From Oscillospiraceae bacterium (GTDB taxonomy: Bacteria; Bacillota; Clostridia; Oscillospirales; CAG-272): DNA of 64,000 nucleotides. Below the pieces are notes generated by a model that saw only the letters and a program-made list of their open reading frames with translations, made no database searches and had not been told where the DNA came from. The stretch is from NCBI GenBank assembly GCA_015065385.1, contig SVQK01000024.1:1-64000 (forward strand), in the 5' to 3' direction. A program made the position numbers and the translations under genes. Below, in pieces: positions 27,054 to 35,662 of the stretch; the stretch's first letter is position 1, and each line of letters begins with the position of its first letter.

Positions 27054-29123
27054 TTATTCTGCCGCCCACGCTTTGTTCGGTCTGTCCGAGAGCTCCAGCA
27101 CCAGTTCGCCGCCCGCCGTCAGATCCGCGTGGGAGAGGAAGGCCCGCTCATACGGAACACCGTTCAGCGTCGCCGACCGGATATAGCGCAGACCGCTGCC
27201 CGCGCCTTCCGCCTTGATGACGAATTCGCCGCCCGAGACCCGGATCCTCACCTCGTCGAACAGCGGAACCGAGAGGGCGTAGTCCGGCTTTCCGGGGCAG
27301 ACGGGATAGAGCCCGAGCGCGGAGAAGGCGAACCAGGAGGACATCGCGCCGCTGTCCTCGTCCCCGCAGATCCCGAGGGGGGAGTTGGTGAACCACAGAT
27401 CCATGATGGTCCGCATCCGCCTCTGGGTGAGCCACGGCTTGCCGATGTAGTTGTAAAAATACGGGATGTGGAAGGACGGCTCGTTCCCCATGCAGAACAT
27501 CCCCATAAGGCCGGTGGAGTCGGGGAACTGATCGAGGAATCCGTATTTTCCCGGGGCGGGGGTGGTGAAGAGCTCGTCCAGCCGATCCGCCATCGCTTCC
27601 TTTCCGCCCATCAGCTCCGCCAGTCCCTCGATATCGTGCCATACGGAGAAATTGAAGGTGTAGGCGTTGCACTCGGCGAAATACGCGCGTCCTCCCTGAC
27701 CGCCGCCGCGCATGGGATCGTAGTTTGAAATCCAGTTCCCGTCCGCGTTTTTCGGAGCCATGAAGCCGATTTCCCGGTTGTAGACGTTCCGGTAGTTTTT
27801 CGCCCGCTCGGAGAAGAGCTTCGCGTCCTCCTCATATCCGAGGTGCTCCGCCAGCTTTGCCGCGCACCAGTCGTCGTAGGCGTGCTCCAGTGTGACGGCC
27901 ACGGCCTGACGCCGCTCGAAGGAATGGGCGTCGGCGATCCATTCGGCCTGACCCTCCTCGAGGGCGGGGTAGAAGCCTTTTTCGTAATAGCATGTTTCGA
28001 GCTCGCCAGCCGGTCTGTCCCCCACCCACGGGAGCATCGAAATCTCGGTGGCGTTGCGGCGGATCCCCCGGTACGCGGTCTCAAAGTCGGCGGGGATCCC
28101 TTTCGCCAGCGCGTCGGCGTACAGAGCGGCCGCGTGGAAACCGATCATCACCGGCCTGTCCCCGTCCTCGGAGGGGAAGGAGGGCATGGCTCCGGACTGG
28201 CGGTACATCTCGGTGTAACTGTCGAGCATGACGCGGTGCCGCTCGGGTTCCAGAAGGAGCTGGAGCGGGTGCATGCAGCGGAAGCTGTCCCAGAGCTGAT
28301 CGACGGTGTAGAAATCGCCCTCGTGGACCTGCCCGTCGTAGCCAGAGTAGTAGCTGCCGTATTCGCCGTATTCGAACATCTTTCCGAAGGAGCGGTAGAG
28401 GGCGGTGTAGTAGGTCGTCTTCTGATCCTCCGTGCCGCCGCGGATCTTCACCCGGCCGAGCAGCTCCTCCCAGACGGCCTTCGACTTGGCGGAAACCGAC
28501 GCGAAATCCTCTCCGGCAAGCTCGCGGGAATAGATCTCCTCCGCCTTCTCCGCCGAGATATAGGAGAGGGAGGCGTACAGCTCGCAGGGAGAGGAAAGTC
28601 CCGAGAGAACGGCGCCCCCTTCCCGGATCTCAAGGGAGAAGGGACAGCTCAGGGAGAGACGGATGTACGCGCGCCGGCCACGTCTTCCCTCGGGCGTTTC
28701 GATGAGCAGAACGCCGTCTTTTTCGGCAAACAGCGCCCGTTTCGCAAGGATAAAGACTTTCCCGGCTCCCTCCGCCCGGTAGACGAAGGAGCGCATGGCA
28801 GTCGTTCCGCTGACGGTGACGTCGGTGTCCTCGAGATAGACGGTCAGCGAATAGGGATGGGAGTCCACGGCTCCCACGTCGAAGCGGGACACAGCGTCCC
28901 CGGCGTCCCGGGCATTCCCGTGGGCGAAGGCGATTTCGAGAGGACCCGCGGGGAAGGAGGCGATCTTTTCGGCGGTGTAGTAGTCCGTGACGTTCGGCGT
29001 CACCGTCGGAAAGATCCGGGCCCAGCTGTGCGGGAGCGCGGTGACGGGACGGGTAGCGGTGAGCAGGTGGCCGATCGTCCCGATGTAAGGGTTGACGTAT
29101 TCGGCAGGCGTCTTCGGATTCAT
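27054..29123 (-). CDS. GH92-family alpha-mannosidase
   Basis: A 689-residue GH92 enzyme, a calcium-dependent inverting exo-alpha-mannosidase family. It opens with YVNPYIGTIGHL, followed by PHSWARIFP, and later has YYTALYRSFGKMF, LWDSFRCMHPLQLLLEP, the PWVGD loop, FNFSVWHDIEGLAELMGG and GNEPSFHIPYFYNYIGKPW with CGDEDSGAMSSWFAFSALGLYPVCPG, all typical of the family. No signal peptide is seen. The frame opens at 29144, but the ATG at 29123 follows GGGAGG and fits the family start. It has its own consensus promoter. GH92 enzymes trim alpha-1,2/1,3/1,6-mannose from N-glycans or yeast mannan; the linkage is not determined. Confidence 0.92.
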   Translation of the reverse strand: MNPKTPAEYVNPYIGTIGHLLTATRPVTALPHSWARIFPTVTPNVTDYYTAEKIASFPAGPLEIAFAHGNARDAGDAVSRFDVGAVDSHPYSLTVYLEDTDVTVSGTTAMRSFVYRAEGAGKVFILAKRALFAEKDGVLLIETPEGRRGRRAYIRLSLSCPFSLEIREGGAVLSGLSSPCELYASLSYISAEKAEEIYSRELAGEDFASVSAKSKAVWEELLGRVKIRGGTEDQKTTYYTALYRSFGKMFEYGEYGSYYSGYDGQVHEGDFYTVDQLWDSFRCMHPLQLLLEPERHRVMLDSYTEMYRQSGAMPSFPSEDGDRPVMIGFHAAALYADALAKGIPADFETAYRGIRRNATEISMLPWVGDRPAGELETCYYEKGFYPALEEGQAEWIADAHSFERRQAVAVTLEHAYDDWCAAKLAEHLGYEEDAKLFSERAKNYRNVYNREIGFMAPKNADGNWISNYDPMRGGGQGGRAYFAECNAYTFNFSVWHDIEGLAELMGGKEAMADRLDELFTTPAPGKYGFLDQFPDSTGLMGMFCMGNEPSFHIPYFYNYIGKPWLTQRRMRTIMDLWFTNSPLGICGDEDSGAMSSWFAFSALGLYPVCPGKPDYALSVPLFDEVRIRVSGGEFVIKAEGAGSGLRYIRSATLNGVPYERAFLSHADLTAGGELVLELSDRPNKAWAAE

Positions 29124-29176
29124 GGAAAACCTCCCTTTGTTCATTCGGATGCGCGCAAGGTTATTATTCTGCCCCC

Positions 29177-29205
29177 ATTATAACAAGGCCCCTCCTCCGT
29201 GTCAA
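29177..29205 (-). promoter_or_regulatory. SigmaA promoter of the first GH92 gene
   Basis: Minus strand TTGACA (29200-29205) and TATAAT (29177-29182), 17 bases apart. It lies just downstream of the queuosine operon's last gene, so the GH92 gene is transcribed independently. Confidence 0.85.
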
Positions 29206-29238
29206 GCGGCGAGGGGCAATTTGAACGCTTTATCGGAT

Positions 29239-30387
29239 TTATCCGAAGAAATTCCACCGGGAGAGCAGCCAGCCGGGAATCACGACAATGAGGAAGAACG
29301 CCCAGCTCACGAGCGTGAACACCTTGACGAACCGCCCGCCCTGACCGGGATACTCCCGCACATAGAGGCGGTAGTTGATCACCGACGCGAGGGATCCGAT
29401 GAGGGAGCAGAGGCCCGCCGTGTCCAGTCCGTAGATCAGACCCGCAAAATTCTCCGTGAAGGGATAGAGCACGATCGAGGCCGGGACATTGGAGATGATC
29501 TGACTCAGCCCGATGGCCCACCAGTACTCCCGCCCGGTCACGGAACGCCGGAGCAGATCCGCGATGCCCGGGTTGGCGGCGATGGACGAGGAGAAGACGA
29601 AGAAGCAGAGGAAGGTGAGGATCAGGACGTAATCCACCTTTTTGAGCAGGCCCGGATCCACAAGAAGCGTCACCGCCAGAACGATCAGCGCGGAGACGTA
29701 CCAGAAGGGCGTTCGGGAGACGATGGTGAAGATCACCAGAAGAAACAGCGCGGCGTAGGCGATCCGCTTTTTCCGGTTCTCCGGCTTCCATTCTCCCGCG
29801 GCGCGTCCGGCGTCCACCCGGATCCGCTCCCTGAGATCCTTCCGGTAGAGGAAGAGGACGAAGAGCGGGAGAAGAAGCGCGGAGCTGAGGCATAGGGGGA
29901 GCATGTGGAGCAGAAAACGCCCCGCCGACACGCCGGACTGTCCGTAGAGAAAGAGATTCTGCGGACTGCCGAACGGCGTCAGAAGGGACCCGCGGATGGC
30001 GGCGATGTTCTCCATGGAGATGACCGGGAGGATGTACCGTTCCTTATCCCCCTCCCGGAACATCAAAATCGTCAGCGGGACGAAGATGATGAGCGAGACG
30101 TCATTGGTGACGAACATCGAGGAGAAGAAGACGCCGAAGATCAGAAACAGCGAGAGCGGGATCATGGAATCGAGCTTCGTCCCGAGGTTCACCACCGGTT
30201 TCAGAACGTTCTCCTGCTTGAATCCCTCGAGTACGCAGAGCATCATGAAGAGCGTCCCGAGCGTGCGCCAGTCGATCGAGGCGAGCAGGGCGGGGGACGG
30301 CGGCGTGATGAAGAGGGAGACGACGGCGGCGAGCACCGAGACCGTCAGCATGAGCTCCTTCTTCAATACATGAAGTACGGTTTTCAT
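29239..30387 (-). CDS. Ion-transporter-superfamily permease (ArsB/DASS-like) in the queuosine operon
   Basis: A 382-residue integral membrane protein with about 10-11 hydrophobic helices. The re-entrant-loop signature ENIAAIRGSLLTPFGSPQNLFLYG and the second-half counterpart IGLSQIISNVPASIVLYPF mark it as a member of the ion transporter superfamily (ArsB, NhaD, citrate/dicarboxylate carriers). These usually carry anions with Na+ or H+. Its ATG begins five bases after the stop of queF with no strong ribosome site of its own, so it looks translationally coupled to the queuosine genes. It is unlike the known precursor transporters QueT and YhhQ. Whether it moves a queuosine-related compound or is merely a passenger is unknown. 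Confidence 0.75.
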   Translation of the reverse strand: MKTVLHVLKKELMLTVSVLAAVVSLFITPPSPALLASIDWRTLGTLFMMLCVLEGFKQENVLKPVVNLGTKLDSMIPLSLFLIFGVFFSSMFVTNDVSLIIFVPLTILMFREGDKERYILPVISMENIAAIRGSLLTPFGSPQNLFLYGQSGVSAGRFLLHMLPLCLSSALLLPLFVLFLYRKDLRERIRVDAGRAAGEWKPENRKKRIAYAALFLLVIFTIVSRTPFWYVSALIVLAVTLLVDPGLLKKVDYVLILTFLCFFVFSSSIAANPGIADLLRRSVTGREYWWAIGLSQIISNVPASIVLYPFTENFAGLIYGLDTAGLCSLIGSLASVINYRLYVREYPGQGGRFVKVFTLVSWAFFLIVVIPGWLLSRWNFFG

Positions 30388-30392
30388 GGCTC

Positions 30393-30890
30393 TCAGCGGT
30401 TATCGACGGCTTCGGGGAAGAGATCGTGCTTCGAGAGGCGCTCCCAAGCCACGTCTTCCCACCGGGTTCCGGGCTTTCCGTAATTGCAGTACGGGTCGAT
30501 CGAAATGCCGCCGCGGGGAAGGAATTTTCCCCAGACCTCGATGTACTTCGGATCCATGAGCCGGATCAGGTCGTTCATAATGATGTTCACGCAGTCCTCG
30601 TGAAAGTCGCCGTGGTTGCGAAAGCTGAACAGATAGAGCTTGAGGGATTTGCTCTCCACCATCCGCTCGCCGGGGACGTAGGAGATGTAGAGCGTCGCAA
30701 AGTCCGGCTGTCCGGTGATGGGGCAGAGGCTGGTGAACTCCGGGCAGTTGAACTTTACGAAATAGTCCCGGTCCGGATGCTTGTTCGGAAAGGTTTCAAG
30801 GATGTCCGGCGCGTAGTCCGCGGGATATCCCGTGTGCTGATTGCCGAGCAGGGTGATGTTTCCCCGCTCTTCTCCGGTTCTTCCTGTCAT
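30393..30890 (-). CDS. queF: NADPH-dependent 7-cyano-7-deazaguanine (preQ0) reductase
   Basis: A 165-residue QueF of the short, unimodular type. It reduces the nitrile of preQ0 to the aminomethyl group of preQ1 with two NADPH. The catalytic Cys is in [13 protein letters not shown] (C56) with Asp at 63, and the QueF motif [20 protein letters not shown] binds NADPH. The ATG at 30890 overlaps the stop of queC (ATGA). The frame is open further upstream but that part overlaps queC and is not coding. This is the last biosynthetic gene of the operon. Confidence 0.96.
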   Translation of the reverse strand: MTGRTGEERGNITLLGNQHTGYPADYAPDILETFPNKHPDRDYFVKFNCPEFTSLCPITGQPDFATLYISYVPGERMVESKSLKLYLFSFRNHGDFHEDCVNIIMNDLIRLMDPKYIEVWGKFLPRGGISIDPYCNYGKPGTRWEDVAWERLSKHDLFPEAVDNR

Positions 30891-31579
30891 TGCGCGACTC
30901 CTTTCATGAGCGGATCCTTCACGCCGTTCAGACGGAAGGCCTCGATCCTGTCCCGGCACGTTCCGCAGACGCCGCAGGGCTTGTCTCCGCCCTCGTAGCA
31001 GCTCCACGTCAGCTCGTAGGGGACGCCGAGACGCAGCCCCTCTTTTACGACCGCCGCCTTGTTCATCCGGACGAAGGGCGCTTCCAGACGGACCTGTCCG
31101 CCGCTGCCCGTGAAAATGGCCCGCGCCATCGCCTCGTTGAATTCGTCGGAGCAGTCCGGGTAGGCGTTTCCTGCGGCGTCGTCGCTGTGCGCCCCGTAGT
31201 AGATCACCGAGCATCCGCAGGACAGGGCGACGCTTGCGGAGGAGGCGAGAAACAGCCCGTTGCGGAAGGGAACGTAGGTTGAGACGGGCTTTCCGTCACT
31301 TCCCGAGAGCTGATCCGCATAGGTCGTCTTCGGGATCTCTTTGCCGGAGGAGGAGAGCAGGGAGCAGTCCGATCCCGCGAAGACGGGCGTCAGATCGAGC
31401 GTCCTCCACTCCACGCCGTAGTACTGCCGGATCCGGTCGGCGGCCTCGATTTCCTTTTCGTGCTTCTGTCCGTATCGGACGGACAGGGCGACGACGTTTT
31501 CCGCTCCGTATTTTTCTACGGCAAGGGCGAGGCAGGTGGTGCTGTCCACGCCGCCGCTGAACAAAACCAGCGCTTTCAT
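30887..31579 (-). CDS. queC: 7-cyano-7-deazaguanine synthase
   Basis: A 230-residue QueC. It converts 7-carboxy-7-deazaguanine to preQ0 using ATP and ammonia. The PP-loop [10 protein letters not shown] is at residues 7-16, and the C-terminal zinc site is SCYEGG followed by [10 protein letters not shown]. It sits between folE (14-base gap) and queF (4-base overlap). Confidence 0.96.
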   Translation of the reverse strand: MKALVLFSGGVDSTTCLALAVEKYGAENVVALSVRYGQKHEKEIEAADRIRQYYGVEWRTLDLTPVFAGSDCSLLSSSGKEIPKTTYADQLSGSDGKPVSTYVPFRNGLFLASSASVALSCGCSVIYYGAHSDDAAGNAYPDCSDEFNEAMARAIFTGSGGQVRLEAPFVRMNKAAVVKEGLRLGVPYELTWSCYEGGDKPCGVCGTCRDRIEAFRLNGVKDPLMKGVAQ

Positions 31580-31593
31580 TGAAGAATCCCCTT

Positions 31594-32154
31594 TCAGTTC
31601 AAAAGATCCCGCAGATCCCGGTTTTCCCGGAACGCGCCGAGGCAGGTCCAGGTTTCGGTCCGGGAGGAGGGATTTTTGATCCCGCGGGCGGTCATGCAGC
31701 TGTGCGAGCCCGCGATTTTCACGCCCACGTCCGGTGTCCCGGCGGCCTCGGAAATGATTTCCGCGATATCCCGGCCAAGCCGCTCCTGAAGCTGCAGGCG
31801 TTTTGCCGCCATGTCGCAGATCCGGGCGATCTTGCTCAGCCCGAGCACCTTCCCCCGCGGCACATACCCGACGTTCACCGTCATGTCGTACATCAGGGCG
31901 AGGTGGTGTTCGCAGTAGCTGAAAACGGTGATGTCCTTCATGACCACGGGATCCCCGCCGCCGTCTTCCTCCACGGGGAAGGTCTTTCCGAACATGACGG
32001 CGATCTCGTGATTGGAGTAGGCCGTTCCTTCGAGAACCTCCTCGATCATGTCCGCGACCCTGCCCGGGGTTTCGATCAGTCCGTCCCGGTCCGGATCCTC
32101 GCCGATGGCCTCGAGCAGTCCGCGGATGTGAAATGCAATGGCTTCTTTATTCAT
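31594..32154 (-). CDS. folE: GTP cyclohydrolase I
   Basis: A 186-residue type IA GTP cyclohydrolase, making dihydroneopterin triphosphate from GTP, the first step shared by folate and queuosine synthesis. Zinc ligands are C81 and H84 (YCEHHL) and C153 (SHSCMTARG). The motif GKVLGLSKIARI is typical. The ATG starts one base after the queE stop. Its place inside a que operon suggests it feeds deazapurine synthesis. Confidence 0.96.
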   Translation of the reverse strand: MNKEAIAFHIRGLLEAIGEDPDRDGLIETPGRVADMIEEVLEGTAYSNHEIAVMFGKTFPVEEDGGGDPVVMKDITVFSYCEHHLALMYDMTVNVGYVPRGKVLGLSKIARICDMAAKRLQLQERLGRDIAEIISEAAGTPDVGVKIAGSHSCMTARGIKNPSSRTETWTCLGAFRENRDLRDLLN

Positions 32155-32155
32155 G

Positions 32156-32824
32156 TCATACCCCTCTTTTTTCGGGATCCCAGATGAATTTGTGCAGCTG
32201 GAGCTGGAGCCGGACGCCGTTCAGCTTCCGACGGATCAGGAAATTCACGATGTCCTCCGGATCGATCGCGCCGAACACGGGGGAGATAAACACTGCGCAC
32301 TTCTCCGTCAGCCGGTATTCTTCGATGATCTCCGCCGCCCGCTCCAGATCCTCCGGACTTCCGGAGACGAATTTGACGCTGTCCTCCGGGGCGAGAAACC
32401 GGTAGTTCTCCGTGTTCATCGCCGCCTCCATACGGCTCGAGGGGAGCTTGTAGTCGAGCGTGAAGACGGGCCGGGGATCCAGGCGGGAGAGCGCTTCGAC
32501 GGATACACTGCCGTTGGTCTCGATCTCCACCCGGTGTCCGGAGGCGGTCAGCCGTTCGATCAGCACGCCGATCTCCTTTTGCAGAAGTGGCTCCCCTCCG
32601 GTCAGGGTCACGTCGGTGATGCCGCTCCCGTCCGCGTAGGAGGCGATCTCCTCGGCCGTCTCAAAGGTCACCGGGCACCCCGGAGCGTTGGCCCATTTTG
32701 TGTCGCAGTAAGGACAGGCGAGGTTGCAGCCCCGGAACCGGACGAACACGGCGGGCTCCCCCGCGCGGGCGGCTTCCCCGTTGATGCTGACGAACTTTTC
32801 GGCCACGGGATATACAACGCTCAT
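32156..32824 (-). CDS. queE: 7-carboxy-7-deazaguanine synthase (radical SAM)
   Basis: A 222-residue QueE. It rearranges 6-carboxytetrahydropterin to 7-carboxy-7-deazaguanine. The radical-SAM cysteines are C33, C37 and C40 in RGCNLACPYCDTKW, and VTLTGGEPLLQ is the SAM-binding GGE motif. Its ATG overlaps the queD stop (ATGA). The frame is open upstream, but that part overlaps queD. Confidence 0.96.
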   Translation of the reverse strand: MSVVYPVAEKFVSINGEAARAGEPAVFVRFRGCNLACPYCDTKWANAPGCPVTFETAEEIASYADGSGITDVTLTGGEPLLQKEIGVLIERLTASGHRVEIETNGSVSVEALSRLDPRPVFTLDYKLPSSRMEAAMNTENYRFLAPEDSVKFVSGSPEDLERAAEIIEEYRLTEKCAVFISPVFGAIDPEDIVNFLIRRKLNGVRLQLQLHKFIWDPEKRGV

Positions 32825-33246
32825 GATTCCGCCTCGTATTCCGCGCAGTTGTCCGGCGTCTCCCATACGGTGACGGAGCGGACGGGCAGTCCTTCCTCCG
32901 TGAGCAGATCCGCAAAATGCTTTGCGAAATTCTCCGCCGTCGGACGGAAGGGAACCTCGATCAGGCAAAAGCGTTCCTCGCGCAGGGCGTCCAGCGTCCT
33001 TTCGCGCAGGCTCCCGGCCTCATAGATCAGGGCGTGGTCGAACCGGTCCGCCAACTCCCGTACAGCTTTCTTCAAAACGCCGAAATCCGTCAGCATGCCG
33101 CGCTCCTGTCCCTCGTTTTTCAGGTCCGCGCCGCCGATTCGGACCTCGATGGTCCAGCGGTGGCCGTGGAGGTTGGCGCATTTTCCGTCGTATCCCGCGA
33201 GGAAGTGCGCGCTGTCAAAGGAGGCGGAGGTTTTCAGACTGTACAT
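32821..33246 (-). CDS. queD: 6-carboxytetrahydropterin synthase
   Basis: A 141-residue QueD. It turns dihydroneopterin triphosphate into 6-carboxy-5,6,7,8-tetrahydropterin. Zinc ligands are H14, H27 and H29, with catalytic C23, all in SAHFLAGYDGKCANLHGHRW. First gene of the queD-queE-folE-queC-queF-permease unit. The gene follows a roughly 150-base leader with riboswitch-like and terminator-like elements. Confidence 0.95.
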   Translation of the reverse strand: MYSLKTSASFDSAHFLAGYDGKCANLHGHRWTIEVRIGGADLKNEGQERGMLTDFGVLKKAVRELADRFDHALIYEAGSLRERTLDALREERFCLIEVPFRPTAENFAKHFADLLTEEGLPVRSVTVWETPDNCAEYEAES

Positions 33247-33273
33247 GGTTTCTCCGTAACAATATCATTCCGT

Positions 33274-33300
33274 AAAAAAACGCCTGCCGACAGCAGACGC
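33274..33300 (-). terminator. Leader attenuator/intrinsic terminator upstream of queD
   Basis: On the minus strand CGTCTGC and GCAGGCG form a 7-bp stem (one G-U pair; arms at 33293-33299 and 33281-33287) around a 5-base loop, followed by seven T (33274-33280). It lies inside the transcribed leader, 28 bases before the queD start, and so would stop transcription before the operon. Confidence 0.75.
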
Positions 33301-33348
33301 ATTCCCATCGATTTCGTTTCCGCCGGATGGCGGGCAGAAAAAGAATGC

Positions 33349-33391
33349 CCTGGTTTTGTTTAACGACAGGATGGCGCAAACGAACTGTCGG
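33349..33391 (-). ncRNA. Probable preQ1 class I riboswitch
   Basis: Immediately after the predicted transcription start, the minus strand carries a hairpin with arms CGACAG (33385-33390) and CTGTCG (33364-33369) and a 15-base loop. The tail is TTAAACAAAACCAGG (33349-33363). The well-studied Thermoanaerobacter tengcongensis preQ1-I aptamer has a short hairpin followed by UUAACAAAACAAGG, an almost identical tail. Location in front of preQ1-making genes, with an attenuator 50 bases downstream, fits. The loop-tail pseudoknot was not fully assigned. Confidence 0.72.
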
Positions 33392-33396
33392 GGAGG

Positions 33397-33425
33397 ATTA
33401 TACCACGGGCGGCGGAGCTTGTCAA
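33397..33425 (-). promoter_or_regulatory. SigmaA promoter of the queuosine operon
   Basis: Minus strand TTGACA (33420-33425), 17 bases, TATAAT (33397-33402): full consensus. The predicted start, near 33390, coincides with the first base-paired arm of the riboswitch candidate. Confidence 0.88.
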
Positions 33426-33452
33426 GTCCGGGGGAGCACTTTTCGGCAGAAC

Positions 33453-33481
33453 TTGCGCATTTCGCCGGAATGTGGTATAAT
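33453..33481 (+). promoter_or_regulatory. SigmaA promoter of the sialidase-like gene
   Basis: TTGCGC (33453-33458) and TATAAT (33476-33481) with a 17-base spacer, divergent from the queuosine promoter, about 40 bases from the start codon. Confidence 0.75.
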
Positions 33482-33518
33482 GGCCGCGGTACAGGCGACC
33501 GGAATGGAGGAATCGACG

Positions 33519-34694
33519 ATGGTTTTTGAAGAGTCGCTGCTGTTCGCGTCTGGCGCGGGATCCAATTACCGGATCCCCAGCGTGGTGGCGGACGCGCACG
33601 GAACCTTTTACGCTTTCTGCAACGACCGAAGAGGCACGCTCTCGGACGCCGCTCCGGAGGTGTTTCTCGCGTTTTCCCGGAAGAAGCCCGGCGGGGAGTG
33701 GGAGACGCCGCGTCCGCTTGTCGGGATCCCGGAGTGGGCCTGCTCGATGGGGAGCGCGGTGTATGACCGGATCACGGATACGGTGATGTGCTGCGGCGAA
33801 AAGATCCCCGTGCAGCGGCGGGAGTTCGGCCATTATTCCGCGGACGAGCTCGAAAAGATCCGGGAGGAGGCGGACCGGCGGTCAAAAGCGCTCGGGATCC
33901 GGTACGGGCGGTTTCTGCTCTCCACCTCGGACGGCGGGGAGAGTTTTGCGGAAAGTCCCCACGAGATCGAGCCGAGGGAATTCGTTCACCGGGACGGGAG
34001 GACGGTCCTGCTCGGCGGGAGCTGTCACGGTTCGGCCCACGGGATCCAGCTGAGACACGGTCCTCACGCCGGACGCCTGCTCTGTCCCTCGCGGACGCAG
34101 GCGGGGCAGTACGCAAGCTGGGACGAGCTCCGGGCCAATACCTACAACAACGCCCTGTGGAGCGACGACCACGGGAAAACGTGGCACGCCTCCTCTCCGG
34201 TTCAGCTCGGTACCGGAGAGGGAACGCTCATCGAACGCGCGGACGGAACTATCCTCTACAACTCCCGGGCGTATTTCCGGGACGGACTGCGGTATCTGGC
34301 CCTCAGCAGGGACAGCGGCGAGAGCTGGGGAGACTTCCGCGCCGACGGATTCCTCCGGGAAGAGACCTTCTGCGGCTGCAACGCGTCCTTTCTGCGGATC
34401 GAACGTGACGAGCTGGCGGACGACTCCCTGCTCCCGGGATCGGCGGACGGCTTGACGCTCTTCGTCAATCCGCGGTCGGAAAAGCGGGAAAACATGACGG
34501 TCTGCTGGTCCTTCGACGGCGGGGAAAGCTGGGCCGGAGAGAAAACCGTGTTCCCGGGCCTCTGCTCCTATTCCAGCCTCGACTATTCGAAAGAACTTGA
34601 CCGGTTCGTGCTTCTCTACGAGTGCGGGGAGGAGGATCCCTGCGACGGAGGAGTCGCCGCGGCGGAGTTCGACCTCGCATGGCTGTTCTCCTGA
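33519..34694 (+). CDS. GH33-type sialidase/BNR-repeat protein
   Basis: A 391-residue six-bladed propeller protein. The sialidase RIP motif is present near the N-terminus (SNYRIPSVV), and four Asp-box repeats follow: STSDGGESF, SDDHGKTW, SRDSGESW and SFDGGESW. A Tyr/Glu pair for catalysis cannot be placed with confidence, though SLDYSKELDRFVLLYE near the C-terminus is a candidate. No signal peptide is visible, so if it is a sialidase it would act inside the cell or leave by another route. The ATG at 33519 sits eight bases after GGAGG. It is monocistronic. Some bacterial members of this fold are not sialidases, so the substrate is uncertain. Confidence 0.78.
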   Translation: MVFEESLLFASGAGSNYRIPSVVADAHGTFYAFCNDRRGTLSDAAPEVFLAFSRKKPGGEWETPRPLVGIPEWACSMGSAVYDRITDTVMCCGEKIPVQRREFGHYSADELEKIREEADRRSKALGIRYGRFLLSTSDGGESFAESPHEIEPREFVHRDGRTVLLGGSCHGSAHGIQLRHGPHAGRLLCPSRTQAGQYASWDELRANTYNNALWSDDHGKTWHASSPVQLGTGEGTLIERADGTILYNSRAYFRDGLRYLALSRDSGESWGDFRADGFLREETFCGCNASFLRIERDELADDSLLPGSADGLTLFVNPRSEKRENMTVCWSFDGGESWAGEKTVFPGLCSYSSLDYSKELDRFVLLYECGEEDPCDGGVAAAEFDLAWLFS

Positions 34695-34724
34695 CGGCCT
34701 GATTTTGCCCGAAAACAGGAAAGA

Positions 34725-34765
34725 CCCGCTGTGCCCTGAGGTATTCTCGCGGCGCGGCGGGTTTT
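34725..34765. terminator. Terminator between sialidase-like and TtcA-like genes
   Basis: CCCGC (34725-34729) and GCGGG (34757-34761) with an inner GTGCC/GGCGC pairing possibility, followed by TTTTCGTT on the plus strand, between convergent genes. Confidence 0.5.
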
Positions 34766-34774
34766 CGTTCTGGT

Positions 34775-35629
34775 CTATTCGGTTTTGGTTTCTCCGTACC
34801 GCTCGAGGAAGGAGTGGAATTCTCCGCCGGTCTTGTAGCCGGGGAAGGTGTCGAGGCAGACGGAATGGATGCTGTTGAAGATGCTTTTCTCGATATCCGG
34901 GTTGTTCTTTTTCAGCGATTCGATGAGCATCTTGGTCTCCTTCCGCTTGGAGGATCCGAGGCCGGATTCGCTCGCGGCGATCTGCTCCGTAAACCGGCAG
35001 GCGCAGTTGAGAAATTCCAGCCCGTTGTACCGTTTCCACGCGATGATGTCCTCCTCGTGGACGCAGTACAGGGGGCGGATCAGCTCCATGCCCTCGAAGT
35101 TCAGGCTTTTCAGCTTCGGGATCATTCCCTGCAGCTGGGAGCCGTAGAGCATCGCCATGAGCGTGGTCTCGATCACGTCGTTGAAGTGGTGGCCGAGGGC
35201 GATCTTGTTGCAGCCCAGTTCCTTCGCCCGGCTGTAGAGATGGCCGCGCCGCATCTTGGCGCAGAGATAGCAGGGGTTCTTCTCCTGCCGGTTGGCCACG
35301 GAAAAGACGTTGGTCTCGAAGATCTCGAGCGGGAGGTCCAGCAGGGCGGCGTTTTCTTCGATCTTTTTCCGGTTGGCTTCAGTGTAGCCCGGATCCATGA
35401 CCAGATAGACGGCTTCGAAGGGGATCTCGGTGTACCGGTTCAGCATCTGCGTCATCTTCGCAAGCAGCATGGAATCCTTGCCGCCGGAGACACAGACCGC
35501 GATCCGGTCCCCCGGCGAAATGAGCTCGTAGCGTTTGATGGCGGTGATAAAGGGCGTCCAGAGCGCGGCGCGGAATTTCTTCGTGATGCTGTGTTCCGCC
35601 CGTCCGGCGGTGTCCGTAGGTTCGATCAT
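34775..35629 (-). CDS. TtcA-family tRNA-thiolation-type PP-loop ATPase
   Basis: A 284-residue member of the TtcA/TtuA group, which activates a tRNA base with ATP and inserts sulfur. The PP-loop VSGGKDS is at residues 48-53. A CYLC pair (C120, C123) sits in the motif NPCYLCAKMRRG, and a later NCAC motif offers the third cluster ligand, as in [4Fe-4S] TtcA proteins. The conserved GHHFNDVIETTLM is present. Last gene of a four-gene minus-strand unit that also holds tcdA, so tRNA modification is a common theme. A shorter paralogue is encoded at 57144-57905, so which of the two makes 2-thiocytidine is unclear. Confidence 0.85.
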   Translation of the reverse strand: MIEPTDTAGRAEHSITKKFRAALWTPFITAIKRYELISPGDRIAVCVSGGKDSMLLAKMTQMLNRYTEIPFEAVYLVMDPGYTEANRKKIEENAALLDLPLEIFETNVFSVANRQEKNPCYLCAKMRRGHLYSRAKELGCNKIALGHHFNDVIETTLMAMLYGSQLQGMIPKLKSLNFEGMELIRPLYCVHEEDIIAWKRYNGLEFLNCACRFTEQIAASESGLGSSKRKETKMLIESLKKNNPDIEKSIFNSIHSVCLDTFPGYKTGGEFHSFLERYGETKTE

Positions 35630-35662
35630 GAGGGCTCTCCTTAGGGTGAGGGTGAGGATCGT

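Noticed and set aside
33247-33363. Small peptide gene in the queD leader
   Set aside because: No start codon with a ribosome site; the region is better explained by a riboswitch and terminator.
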